Below, piece after piece: positions 52,881 through 60,810 of a stretch of 64,000 bases of DNA. The translations under genes were made by a program, and so were the position numbers. Source of the DNA: Campylobacteraceae bacterium (GTDB lineage Bacteria; Campylobacterota; Campylobacteria; Campylobacterales; Sulfurovaceae); contig JALVUD010000002.1 of assembly GCA_027035765.1 (NCBI GenBank), positions 106,704 through 170,703 of the forward strand, in the 5' to 3' direction. Positions within the stretch are counted from its first letter, which is position 1; each line of letters starts with the position of its first letter. The notes below the pieces were generated by a model. It was not told where the DNA came from, ran no database searches, and saw only the letters and a list, made by a program, of their open reading frames with translations.

Positions 52881-54057
52881 ACAGCATCGCCTCCTTGGGA
52901 TCGGTCACGGCGATCCGCCAGACGGGGATCAGCACCGCCGCGATGAAGCTGACGCCGTAAAGCAGGAAAATGGAAGCTAGGATCGAAAAATCAATCACCG
53001 GCACGAGCCGGATCGGGGCCGTGAGGTTGGCACCGCCCAGGAAGATCTGCCGCAACAGCGGCGCCCCCAGGGCGAAGACGTAGAAATAGGCCGCCACGCT
53101 CCCCAGGATGAAGCTGCTGATGACGATCGTCAGGGATTCACCCAGTTTCAGCCACAGCACGTCGCGAATGCTCCACCCCAGCGCCCGCAGGATGCCGATG
53201 GAGCGCTTTTCGCTGGAGTAGACCTGGCTGGCGCGCTGATAGAGGATCAGGGCGAAGGCCAGCAGCACAATCAGGAAGAGCACCAGGAAAAAGCCCCCTT
53301 TGTAGTTGAAGAGCCGGTCGTAGGCACCTTGGGTCTCTTTTTTGGAGATGATCCGCAGATCGTAATGCAGTGCCGAGACTTTGCTCTCGATATTGGGGCG
53401 TTCGTCGTCGTTGGGGACGTTGAAGGTGATATCGGTGGATTCATTGGGCCCCAGCCCCAGTATCTTGCGGGCGGTTTCGATGGGGACGATGATCAGATCT
53501 TCTCCCATGAGAGAACTCTCTTTGGGTAGCGTCGCAAAGAGTTTGAGAGGAATGAACTTCCCGTCCGGGGCCAGGAAGTTGTAGCCCTTTTGGTAAAAAT
53601 GCTTACGCATCCAGCGGGCTGCTCCCTCCCCGGCAATCATATAGTCACCGCTGAGGAACTTTCGCAGATCCGTCCGCTCCACAAGTTTGGCCAGGGCTTG
53701 GTGGCTCTGATCCTCCAGAAAGTCGATCCCGACGATGAGGAAGCTTTTGCCTTTGGGCCGGGTGTAGTAGCGCCCCCAGACCCGTGCGCTGACCCGATCC
53801 ACCCCATGCAGCGCCGCGATCTCATCACTCCATGCCTCGGGGACGGGGAGCAGATGCTCCCCCCGCACCCGCTGGACGACGAAATCGGGCTCACTCACCA
53901 ACGCCCGGCGCAAAGAATACTGCAGTGACGAGGAGATAAACAGGGTCGATGCCAGCAGAAAAATCAGCACTACCGAGAGTCCCACTACCCCCAGATGCTT
54001 GCGGCGCTGGGCGAAGAGATTCAGCGTCAGGAAATGAAAAAAGGGGTTATTTCCCAT
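52879..54057 (-). CDS. FtsX/MacB-type ABC transporter permease
   Basis: 392 aa: TM1 (about 18-40), a large periplasmic domain, then three helices from about 250 ('FFLVLFLIVLLAFALILYQR', 'SLTIVISSFILGSVAAYFY', 'ILASIFLLYGVSFIAAVLIP'). Type VII ABC topology, expected to move lipoproteins or act as a mechanotransmitter. ATPase gene downstream, separated by the repeat mosaic. Stop overlaps a heptamer array. Confidence 0.87.
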   Translation of the reverse strand: MGNNPFFHFLTLNLFAQRRKHLGVVGLSVVLIFLLASTLFISSSLQYSLRRALVSEPDFVVQRVRGEHLLPVPEAWSDEIAALHGVDRVSARVWGRYYTRPKGKSFLIVGIDFLEDQSHQALAKLVERTDLRKFLSGDYMIAGEGAARWMRKHFYQKGYNFLAPDGKFIPLKLFATLPKESSLMGEDLIIVPIETARKILGLGPNESTDITFNVPNDDERPNIESKVSALHYDLRIISKKETQGAYDRLFNYKGGFFLVLFLIVLLAFALILYQRASQVYSSEKRSIGILRALGWSIRDVLWLKLGESLTIVISSFILGSVAAYFYVFALGAPLLRQIFLGGANLTAPIRLVPVIDFSILASIFLLYGVSFIAAVLIPVWRIAVTDPKEAML

Positions 54058-54322
54058 AGAGCGCTCCGTAGACGAAATCGAGCCGATCGGGAGGCAGCAG
54101 CTCCGGATAGGCCGGATTGAGCGCCGCTTCGAAACGCCGCTCCCTGGGTTCGAACCACGCCACGCTCAACGCCGGTGCATCCAGCCCCGTCACCGCCACC
54201 AGGGTCCGCTGTTTCTCCAATACCCCGGCCCGATCGAAACGTGCATAGTGCCCCGCCATCAGCAGGAGCAATCCAAACAAACCGGCCATCACGGCATAGA
54301 AGGGGCGGATCATGCCAGCCAC
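54047..54322 (-). CDS. Small membrane-anchored protein, unknown
   Basis: 91 aa (alternative Met at 54313). One helix ('FYAVMAGLFGLLLLMAGHYA'), then a short periplasmic part with 'VAVTGLDAPALSVAWFEPRER'. Family not recognised. Overlaps the permease start by 11 bp, so likely an accessory of this ABC system. Confidence 0.6.
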   Translation of the reverse strand: MAGMIRPFYAVMAGLFGLLLLMAGHYARFDRAGVLEKQRTLVAVTGLDAPALSVAWFEPRERRFEAALNPAYPELLPPDRLDFVYGALYGK

Positions 54323-54333
54323 CTATGGGGGTG

Positions 54334-54593
54334 AGTGAGGAGTGAAGAGTGAAGAGTGAGGAACCGATTTTTTTTAATGGAAGATGGAAGATGGAAGATG
54401 GAAGATTTCGGAATGCGTTGCCTTGCAACGCTTCCCCTCTTAGCACTTAGCACATAGCACTTAACACGAATCAAACCACAAAGAGCGCCGAAGGCGGCCC
54501 CACTGCCGACTGCCGACTGCCGACTGCCGACAAAATTCAAACGACAAAGAGGGGCGAAGCCCCGTTCAAACGACAAACGACGCAAATTCACTC
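54334..54593. repeat. Mosaic of heptamer arrays and hairpins
   Basis: agtgagg/agtgaag x4 (54334-54361), aagatgg x3 (54381-54401), 'tttcgga', hairpin GCGTTGCctTGCAACGC (54415-54431), ttagcac x4 (54440-54467), actgccg x4 (54502-54529), GGGGC-gaa-GCCCC (54551-54563), caaacga x2, cactcct; nosL-like stop at 54588-54590. No gene. Confidence 0.9.
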
Positions 54594-55283
54594 CTCACTA
54601 TAATCAATCCCATCCAACCCCATCACCATCTTCCCCGTGATCTGATCGAAACGGACGATCCGGTCCCCGCCGTGGTCGGCCATGAAATCCCGGGCCTCTT
54701 TTTCGGTCTTGAAGGGGATCAGTTCGTTGCCCATGGGGCCGTAGAGTTTGGAGCCGATGACGTAGTAGGCCTCTTTCGCCGGAATCGCCTCCAGCGTATA
54801 GTAGTCGGTCACCAGCATCTTCTCGATCTTGCTCCGGTCGTAGGGAAAATCCCCGTCGAAGATATAGAACTTCATCATATCCTTGACCCCGTCGAAGTAG
54901 TAGGTCTTGCCGTCCACGACCATTTCGGCGGCCCATTTGGGGTATTTGGAGACGAACATCCCGCAGACGGGGCATTTGGCCCCTTTGGGAACTTCGATCG
55001 TTTTGCCGTTTCCGGAACGCTCCGCCGCCTTTCCGGCCTGCAGGAAGGCCACCAGCGCTTCGAGCTTCTGCCCGCTCAGCGGGGGGCAGGCACCGCCGGC
55101 TCTCACGGCGGCAGCGATCGCTTCGGGGCTTTCGCCCCCTTTGAGCTTCGGCAGTTTTTCAGGATCGCAGAGCCGGAGGGCGATCTTTTCCCCTTTGGCG
55201 ACGAGTCGGGTGTATTGGGCGGCGTTGACCTGCGCCTGGGAGATGCCACTGAAAAGGAAGACGATCAAAAGAAGTATTTTCAT
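54588..55283 (-). CDS. NosL-like exported protein (with N-terminal cytochrome-like region)
   Basis: 231 aa with signal peptide ('KILLLIVFLFSGISQAQ'). Residues about 20-90 contain two Cys and look like a degraded haem-free cytochrome domain. The C-terminal NosL domain has 'CPVCGMFVSKYPKWAAEMV' and 'GKTYYFDGVKDMMKFY'. Probable periplasmic copper chaperone, paralogous to the next gene. Ends in repeat-encoded 'YSEE'. Confidence 0.8.
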   Translation of the reverse strand: MKILLLIVFLFSGISQAQVNAAQYTRLVAKGEKIALRLCDPEKLPKLKGGESPEAIAAAVRAGGACPPLSGQKLEALVAFLQAGKAAERSGNGKTIEVPKGAKCPVCGMFVSKYPKWAAEMVVDGKTYYFDGVKDMMKFYIFDGDFPYDRSKIEKMLVTDYYTLEAIPAKEAYYVIGSKLYGPMGNELIPFKTEKEARDFMADHGGDRIVRFDQITGKMVMGLDGIDYSEE

Positions 55284-55399
55284 GGCTTTTCCATTCTAAA
55301 AAGATGCATGCATTGTAACACTTTGGGAAATGAGAGAAGATGACGAATGTCAAAAAATCATTCAGAAGCGGGAAATCCCCGCTTCAACAGGAAAAAGCC

Positions 55400-56128
55400 T
55401 TACTGCCCGATCGATTTGAGGTAGAGACCGACCGCCTGGAGCGGCTTGCCTTTGAGGTCGCCACAGACTTTGTTCCTTTTGATATAAGCCTTGGCCTCGG
55501 CCGCGGTGGTAAATTTCTTCTCGATGGGTTTACACATCTTCTTGTAGATCTGATCCCCTTTTTTGGCCATCATCGCCTGGCGCTTGGCGATCATCGCCGC
55601 CTCTTTGTCATAGGCGGCTTCGGCCATCTTGAGTACCGCATCGAAGGGCATCACCTTGCCGCCGAATTCTTTGGCAAATTTCTCCGCAGCCTCTTTGGTC
55701 CCGAAGGCGTATTTGCTCATCTTGGACATGGTCGCCGGCTTGGAGCTGCCCACGACGTACCAGGCCTTTTCGGCGGGGATGAACTTGAGCGTACTGTTGT
55801 CCACCACCTGAATATCGGTGACTTTCTTGCCCGATTTGATCTCCTCGACGAGGCAGTGCATGGAGCAGAACTGTTCCATCTTGCCGTCCACTTTCGCCGC
55901 GTGGTTGGTCCGGTAGAACATCGGCAAGGTCATCCCGCACTTGGGACAGAACATCTTCGCGGGTCCCTCCTGCAGGATCTGTGCTTTCTCCATAGGAACC
56001 ATCCGGTAGTTTTTGGGCATCATCTTGCCATGCCCCATTCCGCGGTGCATCCCCTGGCCCATTCCTTCGGCCTGCAGTCCCATGAGCATCCCCACTGCCA
56101 CTGCGACGATCAGCATCACTCTTTTCAC
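55400..56128 (-). CDS. NosL-like exported protein
   Basis: 242 aa from a GTG at 56128 preceded by 'AAGGAGCG'. Signal peptide ('VMLIVAVAVGMLMGLQAEG'), a Met/His/Gly-rich segment ('GMGQGMHRGMGHGKMMP') likely to bind copper, NosL domain with 'CPKCGMTLPMFYRTNHAAK' and 'QFCSMHCLVEE', and a C-terminal Lys-rich region with two Cys ('KKMCKPIEKKF', 'NKVCGDLKG'). Periplasmic copper delivery is the likely job; nosZ itself is not in the window. Confidence 0.8.
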   Translation of the reverse strand: MKRVMLIVAVAVGMLMGLQAEGMGQGMHRGMGHGKMMPKNYRMVPMEKAQILQEGPAKMFCPKCGMTLPMFYRTNHAAKVDGKMEQFCSMHCLVEEIKSGKKVTDIQVVDNSTLKFIPAEKAWYVVGSSKPATMSKMSKYAFGTKEAAEKFAKEFGGKVMPFDAVLKMAEAAYDKEAAMIAKRQAMMAKKGDQIYKKMCKPIEKKFTTAAEAKAYIKRNKVCGDLKGKPLQAVGLYLKSIGQ

Positions 56129-56243
56129 GATTCGCTCCTTATTCTGTCGATAAGAAGCATTGTAAAAGAAGATTGTTACAAAAGTGTTAAGAAAAAGGAA
56201 GGTTGAAAGAAAAAAGGAGAAGGCGGAGAGGAACCGGAAAACG

Positions 56244-56351
56244 CTATTTCTCCTCCCCCATCTTCCCGATGGCACAGCTGACGAAGCTTTTGGCCTTGGC
56301 CACACCCTGTTCCGGCAAAGCGGATTTTTTGACATGGAGAGAATATGGTTC
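56244..56351 (-). pseudogene. Possible C-terminal remnant of a lost gene
   Basis: A minus-strand frame from a TAA to a TAG reads 'GVAKAKSFVSCAIGKMGEEK' at its end with GC-rich codons like the neighbours, but has no start. Lies just 3' of the 1475-aa gene, so the secreted-protein block may have replaced the rest of it. Confidence 0.3.
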
Positions 56352-56382
56352 TTAGCCGCATCTATACCATATATCTTTGCGA

Positions 56383-59300
56383 CTATCGTCGTCGCAACGG
56401 AATACATTTGTGAACTCTATCGTTGTAATAGGTTCCTTTGGGGCAGGTCAAACCGGCCGGTGAAGGTTTGGTATGAGGACGCTGTCGGTCGATTCTTCGT
56501 ATCACACAACGCTTACGACGCGGATCCCAGATAGTACCGCGCTTACATCGCGGTTGGGAAAGAAGGTTTTTTATACAGCGTTTCCGATACCGGTCATAGT
56601 GGGTCCCTTTGGGACATTTAGGCGGAATTAGCTGATCGGGGATACAGCGCCTTCTCCTCTTGTCGAAATGGGTCCCTTTCTTACAAATCGGTTTCTCAAT
56701 CACCTTGGGAACACAACGCTTGAGTTTCGCGTTGTAATATCTCCCTTTGGGGCATCGCGGCCGCTGAATAGCATCAGGGACGCAGCGCTTCAGATGCCGG
56801 TCAAAATGGGTCCCCTTCCGGCAGACAGGACGTTCTATCAATTTGGGCAGACAGCGTTTTATCCGGGAATTCCAGTAAGTTCCCGGCTTGCAACGGGGTC
56901 TTTCAAGATCGGGGAGACACTGTTTGAGCCTCGGATCCCAATGGGTTCCCTTGTGACAGGCGGGGCGGGTCTCATAACGGGGCTTGACAACGTTTTTGAC
57001 ACAACTGCGGACGATACCGGGACGCACCACACCCGAAAGACGTCTGATGGCGGTACGTTCGCTGAGACCCAGTTTTTTTCTGTATCGGTAAAGTGCCCTG
57101 CTTGTAGCTCTATCCATTTTCCCGTTGAGGCGAATCCCTTTGTATCCCATCTTTTTCAGCCGTTTTTGCAGGGTCACTGTCCGTGCAGGTGTCGATCGTA
57201 ATCTTTCGATAGAGGCACAGTTTTTCACATAAACTTTTTTCCTGCTTCGCTTGGTGCGGAATCTGAGTCGCAACTCTTTGTACTGACCCGGAGCGATCAC
57301 CGCGTGGGGCAGCAGGCATTTGACCCGGTTACCGGCGGCATTGCAGATCCACGTGGAGGGGGACCTGCCCACATAGAGCCCCACGCCCGGAGATTTGCGG
57401 TCCACTACTCTCAGGGGGGCGTTGTAGAGGGCATTCCCACGGTTGTAGACTCTGATGGTATAGGTACAGACGTTGCCGGCAATACAGTTGGCAGGAGCCA
57501 TCTTGACGATCTGTAGTCTCGGAGCACCCGCCGGTATGCCGCCCTGAGATGTATCGGGTGTGCCCGGTGATCCCGTCAGACCGCTTCCCGGATGGGGAAC
57601 GGGCAGCGGAATATCGGGCTTGGGTGCGGGGGGCGTAGGAGGCTCAGGCTGCTGAGGTTGTTGAGGCTTGGGCAGACACAACCCGGTGTCAACCTGACAA
57701 TATCTGACCGCTTGTGTACCGTCATCGCAGTCGGCATCAGTCTGGCATCCCTGAGGCGCAGTGTCATTGTTGTCCGTTTTGTTGAGATCAAAGTTGACGC
57801 AATTACCGCTGAGATGCTCGGGATGAATGACGTTGGCATCCTGCAGAGCCTGGCTCGCTTCCTGATCAGTATAGTCACCCACACTCATAGAGGCCGGTGG
57901 GCTGAACGTGGAGAGACAATTTTCCCCGCCGCCGAAGGCAGCAGCCGGTACCTGAATCTGCAGCGTGAAGGTCTTGGTCTCGTTGGGAGCGAAACTCAGG
58001 TGCTGGACACATTGGAAAGGAAGCGTGGCCGGTTGGGTCGGACAAAGTCCGGCAGGAGTCAAGGAGGTGATCGGGTAATTCGACTGGCCGTTACCTGGAT
58101 GTTCCGAGATATAGACCGGTCCGTTGTAGGTGCGGTTGGATTCGTTTTTCAGGAACAGATGGAAGGTACATATTCCTGCAGCGTCACAACCGGCGAACTC
58201 TTTGACCGATGAGATATTGTAAGGGGGCTCATCGGTAGGAATATCGGAGGCGTTATCCTCTCTGGGTACGGTGGCGCAATCTCTCCTTTTTCCATCAAAA
58301 GGAAGCGAAAGACCGTTGACAGCCAGTACGGAGAGCTCCGCACAGTTTTCTCGGGGCATTTTCTCCTGCTCAATATCCGCCTCGAAGCGAAGATGCTGCT
58401 CTCCGCTCACCGGCATAGTGCCGGTATAGAGACAGTCAATCTGTGCGCTGCCGCTGATGGGGAAAGTGTTTGAACAGGTCCAGTTCTGTGCCGAGGCAGC
58501 CGTCAAGGAACGGAGAGTGATTCCCTCCGGCAGAGTCTCACGGATCAGGAGGGCTTTGGGAGGCTGGATCGATCCATCAACCTGTACAGCGATATCGAAC
58601 TGTTTGCTTTCAGGGAGATAGCTTTTGTTGATATCCATATGGAGGGTTTCAGGTTTGGGGGTACAGCTCTGTGACTCGGGAATCGTGATATTGGTTTCTG
58701 TCGCGCAGCAAAGATCATCACCCGGAAATTTGCCCATTCCTTTGAGAACCGAATTGACCAAAAGGGTGACTGTTTCACCCGGACGTGCACCTGCCAGGTA
58801 CCATTTGCCCTGATAGGGTCTGAGCGTCACCCTGTCGGGAGCGATCACTGAGATGGAAGTCTTTCCGTCGTTGCCGAAACTCGAGGGTTTGATTCCCTCC
58901 AGTGTAACGATCCAGCCTTCGTCTTCGCAGCTGAGTTTGGGAGTGGCCTGAAGACAGGATCCTATCTCTTGCGTAGGAGCAGACTGGGCACAGAGGCCGT
59001 CCGCTTCTTTGATCACCTGGGCCGTCGCGACACTTTGTTGGGCGATGGAGGCTTCGACACTGTTTTTGATCTTACCGCCGATAGGACATCGGGTCTGGGT
59101 ATCGAAACAGAACTCCTGAGGCGGAGCACTGAGATCGATGCTCACGGTAGGACTGGGATGAGAGGGGTCTGCATTGGGACCCCAGGTTCCCTCGATCTTA
59201 TAGTGGATGGGTGCATTGGGGAGGAAAGGTGCAATGGCCAGGTTTTCGGTAAAAGTCGGGGAACTCGTGGGAATACTCTCTGTCGTGATCACATTGCCGT

Positions 59301-60810
59301 CGGCATCATAGAAGGTAATGTTGAGATCGCTGAAATCCCCCGGGTCGATCCCCTGGATGACGAGGGAATTATAGTTCCATCGGACCTGCTGGCTGGCGCA
59401 CCAGTTCTTGGAAGCGTCGTAACGATCTTCCAAAACCATGGTCTTGCCGCCACAGGGAGTCTCGCCCGTGAGAGGGTCGAAAGACCAAAGCTTACTGCGG
59501 TCTCCGTAGACCCAGGCGCAGCCGTTTCCGTCTCCCTCGGCGGCGTAAGTACTCGCACCGGCAGGACCGACAATCATCGGTGGGGTACAGGGGGCGGCGG
59601 CGGCCCAGTCGTAACAGTAGACTTTGTCGGTGAAGACATAGGGGATGAAAGTTTTGCCGCCTTGAGTAAACCCGCTCCCTATCTGGTTGTTCGCCGGAAA
59701 AGGATCGGCGACACTCAGCGGAGTGCCGTTATTGAGGTCAAAGCACTTGTTGATACCGCTTTTGACACAAATGCCGATGGGATTCATAGAAGTGTCATAA
59801 TAGAGATAACTGGCAGCGGCATAGGAAGAGTTGGCATTCTGGGCACCGCTCCAGCCGGCACAGGCACTCATGGAGGCACTGTCAAGGCATGCGAGTTTGT
59901 TGTCGCTGACAAAGTAGACATTATTCCCGACTACCTGTCCGCTAACATTGATGTTCCCTTGGGGTGGAAGCCCGGTAGTGGACATGTCGAAACTACCCGC
60001 CGGGGTCATGGTGTTGCCGGTGATGTTGACCTTGTAGCTCTTCATGGCACCATCGATCGTGATTAGGCTATTACCTACCTTGAAAGGACCTTCCATTTTT
60101 TTGGCAAAAGCTCCTCCCATATTGGAGAGCTGAAGGTACCCGCATTCCGTATCGGCCTCCAGGTCGTAGCAACCCAGACCGGAGTCTCCGGCCCGGGTGA
60201 CGGCGTAGTAGAGTTTCCGATTGAGGATCACCGTCTCCGGACCCTTGGTCGTGCCGGTGTAGGCATTGACATTGGGGTCTCCGTCGGGCAGCTTCCTGGG
60301 CCAGGAAGAGCCGGTCGGACAGGCACCCACACAATTGAAGAGAGTCGCTCCGGGGATCTGATGGTGATTGAGAAAATAGACTCTCTTGTCCCCGTTGAGA
60401 GCCGTATAGGGAATAGGCCGGTATCCGTCGCCGGTTCCGGGCACTTTGATCACGCCGTTGTATTTCGGAAATACGTTGTTGTAGTAACCCGGACTATCCT
60501 TTTGCCAGGTGAAACCGCTGGGATTCTGAGCAACGCTCCAACCATCAGGATGGGCTTCCGTCCCATTGACATAGCTCTGATTGGGACTGAAAGTGTCGAC
60601 CAGGCTGAGAGGACCCGAAGGGGAGGGAATGGGCGGGGCGTACCTGACCACCCACTTGAAGGTGGTAACACCGCCGCTGGTACTGCTGGAGAGGAGCTCC
60701 TTGCTCAAAAGGGTCTCGGTGTCGTTATTTTCGGCCGCCGCCCTACTGCCCATAAACAACAAGCCTACAAGCACTGTCAAAATGATCTGAATCCTGGTTG
60801 TCCGTTTCAT
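56383..60810 (-). CDS. Very large secreted multidomain protein with Cys-repeat tail
   Basis: 1475 aa. Signal peptide ('IILTVLVGLLFMGSRAAAEN'). Residues about 40-470: WD/Kelch-like secreted region with many paired Cys. About 700-1180: three or four DUF11/COG1361-like beta domains ('CTFHLFLKNESNRTYNGPVY', 'CTYTIRVYNRGNALYNAPLR'). About 1075-1110: Pro-rich linker. About 1215-1260: peptidoglycan-binding-like domain ('LQKRLKKMGYKGIRLNGKMD'). 1282-1475: eight Cys-pair repeats. Start overlaps the 706-aa gene stop by 4 bp. Likely cell-surface; function unknown. Confidence 0.78.
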   Translation of the reverse strand: MKRTTRIQIILTVLVGLLFMGSRAAAENNDTETLLSKELLSSSTSGGVTTFKWVVRYAPPIPSPSGPLSLVDTFSPNQSYVNGTEAHPDGWSVAQNPSGFTWQKDSPGYYNNVFPKYNGVIKVPGTGDGYRPIPYTALNGDKRVYFLNHHQIPGATLFNCVGACPTGSSWPRKLPDGDPNVNAYTGTTKGPETVILNRKLYYAVTRAGDSGLGCYDLEADTECGYLQLSNMGGAFAKKMEGPFKVGNSLITIDGAMKSYKVNITGNTMTPAGSFDMSTTGLPPQGNINVSGQVVGNNVYFVSDNKLACLDSASMSACAGWSGAQNANSSYAAASYLYYDTSMNPIGICVKSGINKCFDLNNGTPLSVADPFPANNQIGSGFTQGGKTFIPYVFTDKVYCYDWAAAAPCTPPMIVGPAGASTYAAEGDGNGCAWVYGDRSKLWSFDPLTGETPCGGKTMVLEDRYDASKNWCASQQVRWNYNSLVIQGIDPGDFSDLNITFYDADGNVITTESIPTSSPTFTENLAIAPFLPNAPIHYKIEGTWGPNADPSHPSPTVSIDLSAPPQEFCFDTQTRCPIGGKIKNSVEASIAQQSVATAQVIKEADGLCAQSAPTQEIGSCLQATPKLSCEDEGWIVTLEGIKPSSFGNDGKTSISVIAPDRVTLRPYQGKWYLAGARPGETVTLLVNSVLKGMGKFPGDDLCCATETNITIPESQSCTPKPETLHMDINKSYLPESKQFDIAVQVDGSIQPPKALLIRETLPEGITLRSLTAASAQNWTCSNTFPISGSAQIDCLYTGTMPVSGEQHLRFEADIEQEKMPRENCAELSVLAVNGLSLPFDGKRRDCATVPREDNASDIPTDEPPYNISSVKEFAGCDAAGICTFHLFLKNESNRTYNGPVYISEHPGNGQSNYPITSLTPAGLCPTQPATLPFQCVQHLSFAPNETKTFTLQIQVPAAAFGGGENCLSTFSPPASMSVGDYTDQEASQALQDANVIHPEHLSGNCVNFDLNKTDNNDTAPQGCQTDADCDDGTQAVRYCQVDTGLCLPKPQQPQQPEPPTPPAPKPDIPLPVPHPGSGLTGSPGTPDTSQGGIPAGAPRLQIVKMAPANCIAGNVCTYTIRVYNRGNALYNAPLRVVDRKSPGVGLYVGRSPSTWICNAAGNRVKCLLPHAVIAPGQYKELRLRFRTKRSRKKVYVKNCASIERLRSTPARTVTLQKRLKKMGYKGIRLNGKMDRATSRALYRYRKKLGLSERTAIRRLSGVVRPGIVRSCVKNVVKPRYETRPACHKGTHWDPRLKQCLPDLERPRCKPGTYWNSRIKRCLPKLIERPVCRKGTHFDRHLKRCVPDAIQRPRCPKGRYYNAKLKRCVPKVIEKPICKKGTHFDKRRRRCIPDQLIPPKCPKGTHYDRYRKRCIKNLLSQPRCKRGTIWDPRRKRCVIRRIDRQRPHTKPSPAGLTCPKGTYYNDRVHKCIPLRRR
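56386..56967 (-). repeat. Eight tandem 23-residue Cys-pair repeats (coding)
   Basis: Consensus RPxCxKGTHxDxRxKRCxPxxI at the C-terminus of the 1475-aa protein; two Cys per unit about 14 residues apart, strongly basic. DNA copies diverge, so this is an old protein repeat. Confidence 0.85.

Noticed and set aside
52451-52882. 143-aa ORF in the repeat mosaic
   Set aside because: Translation of tandem heptamers (for example repeated 'SEEL/VRSEE'); no RBS and no domain.
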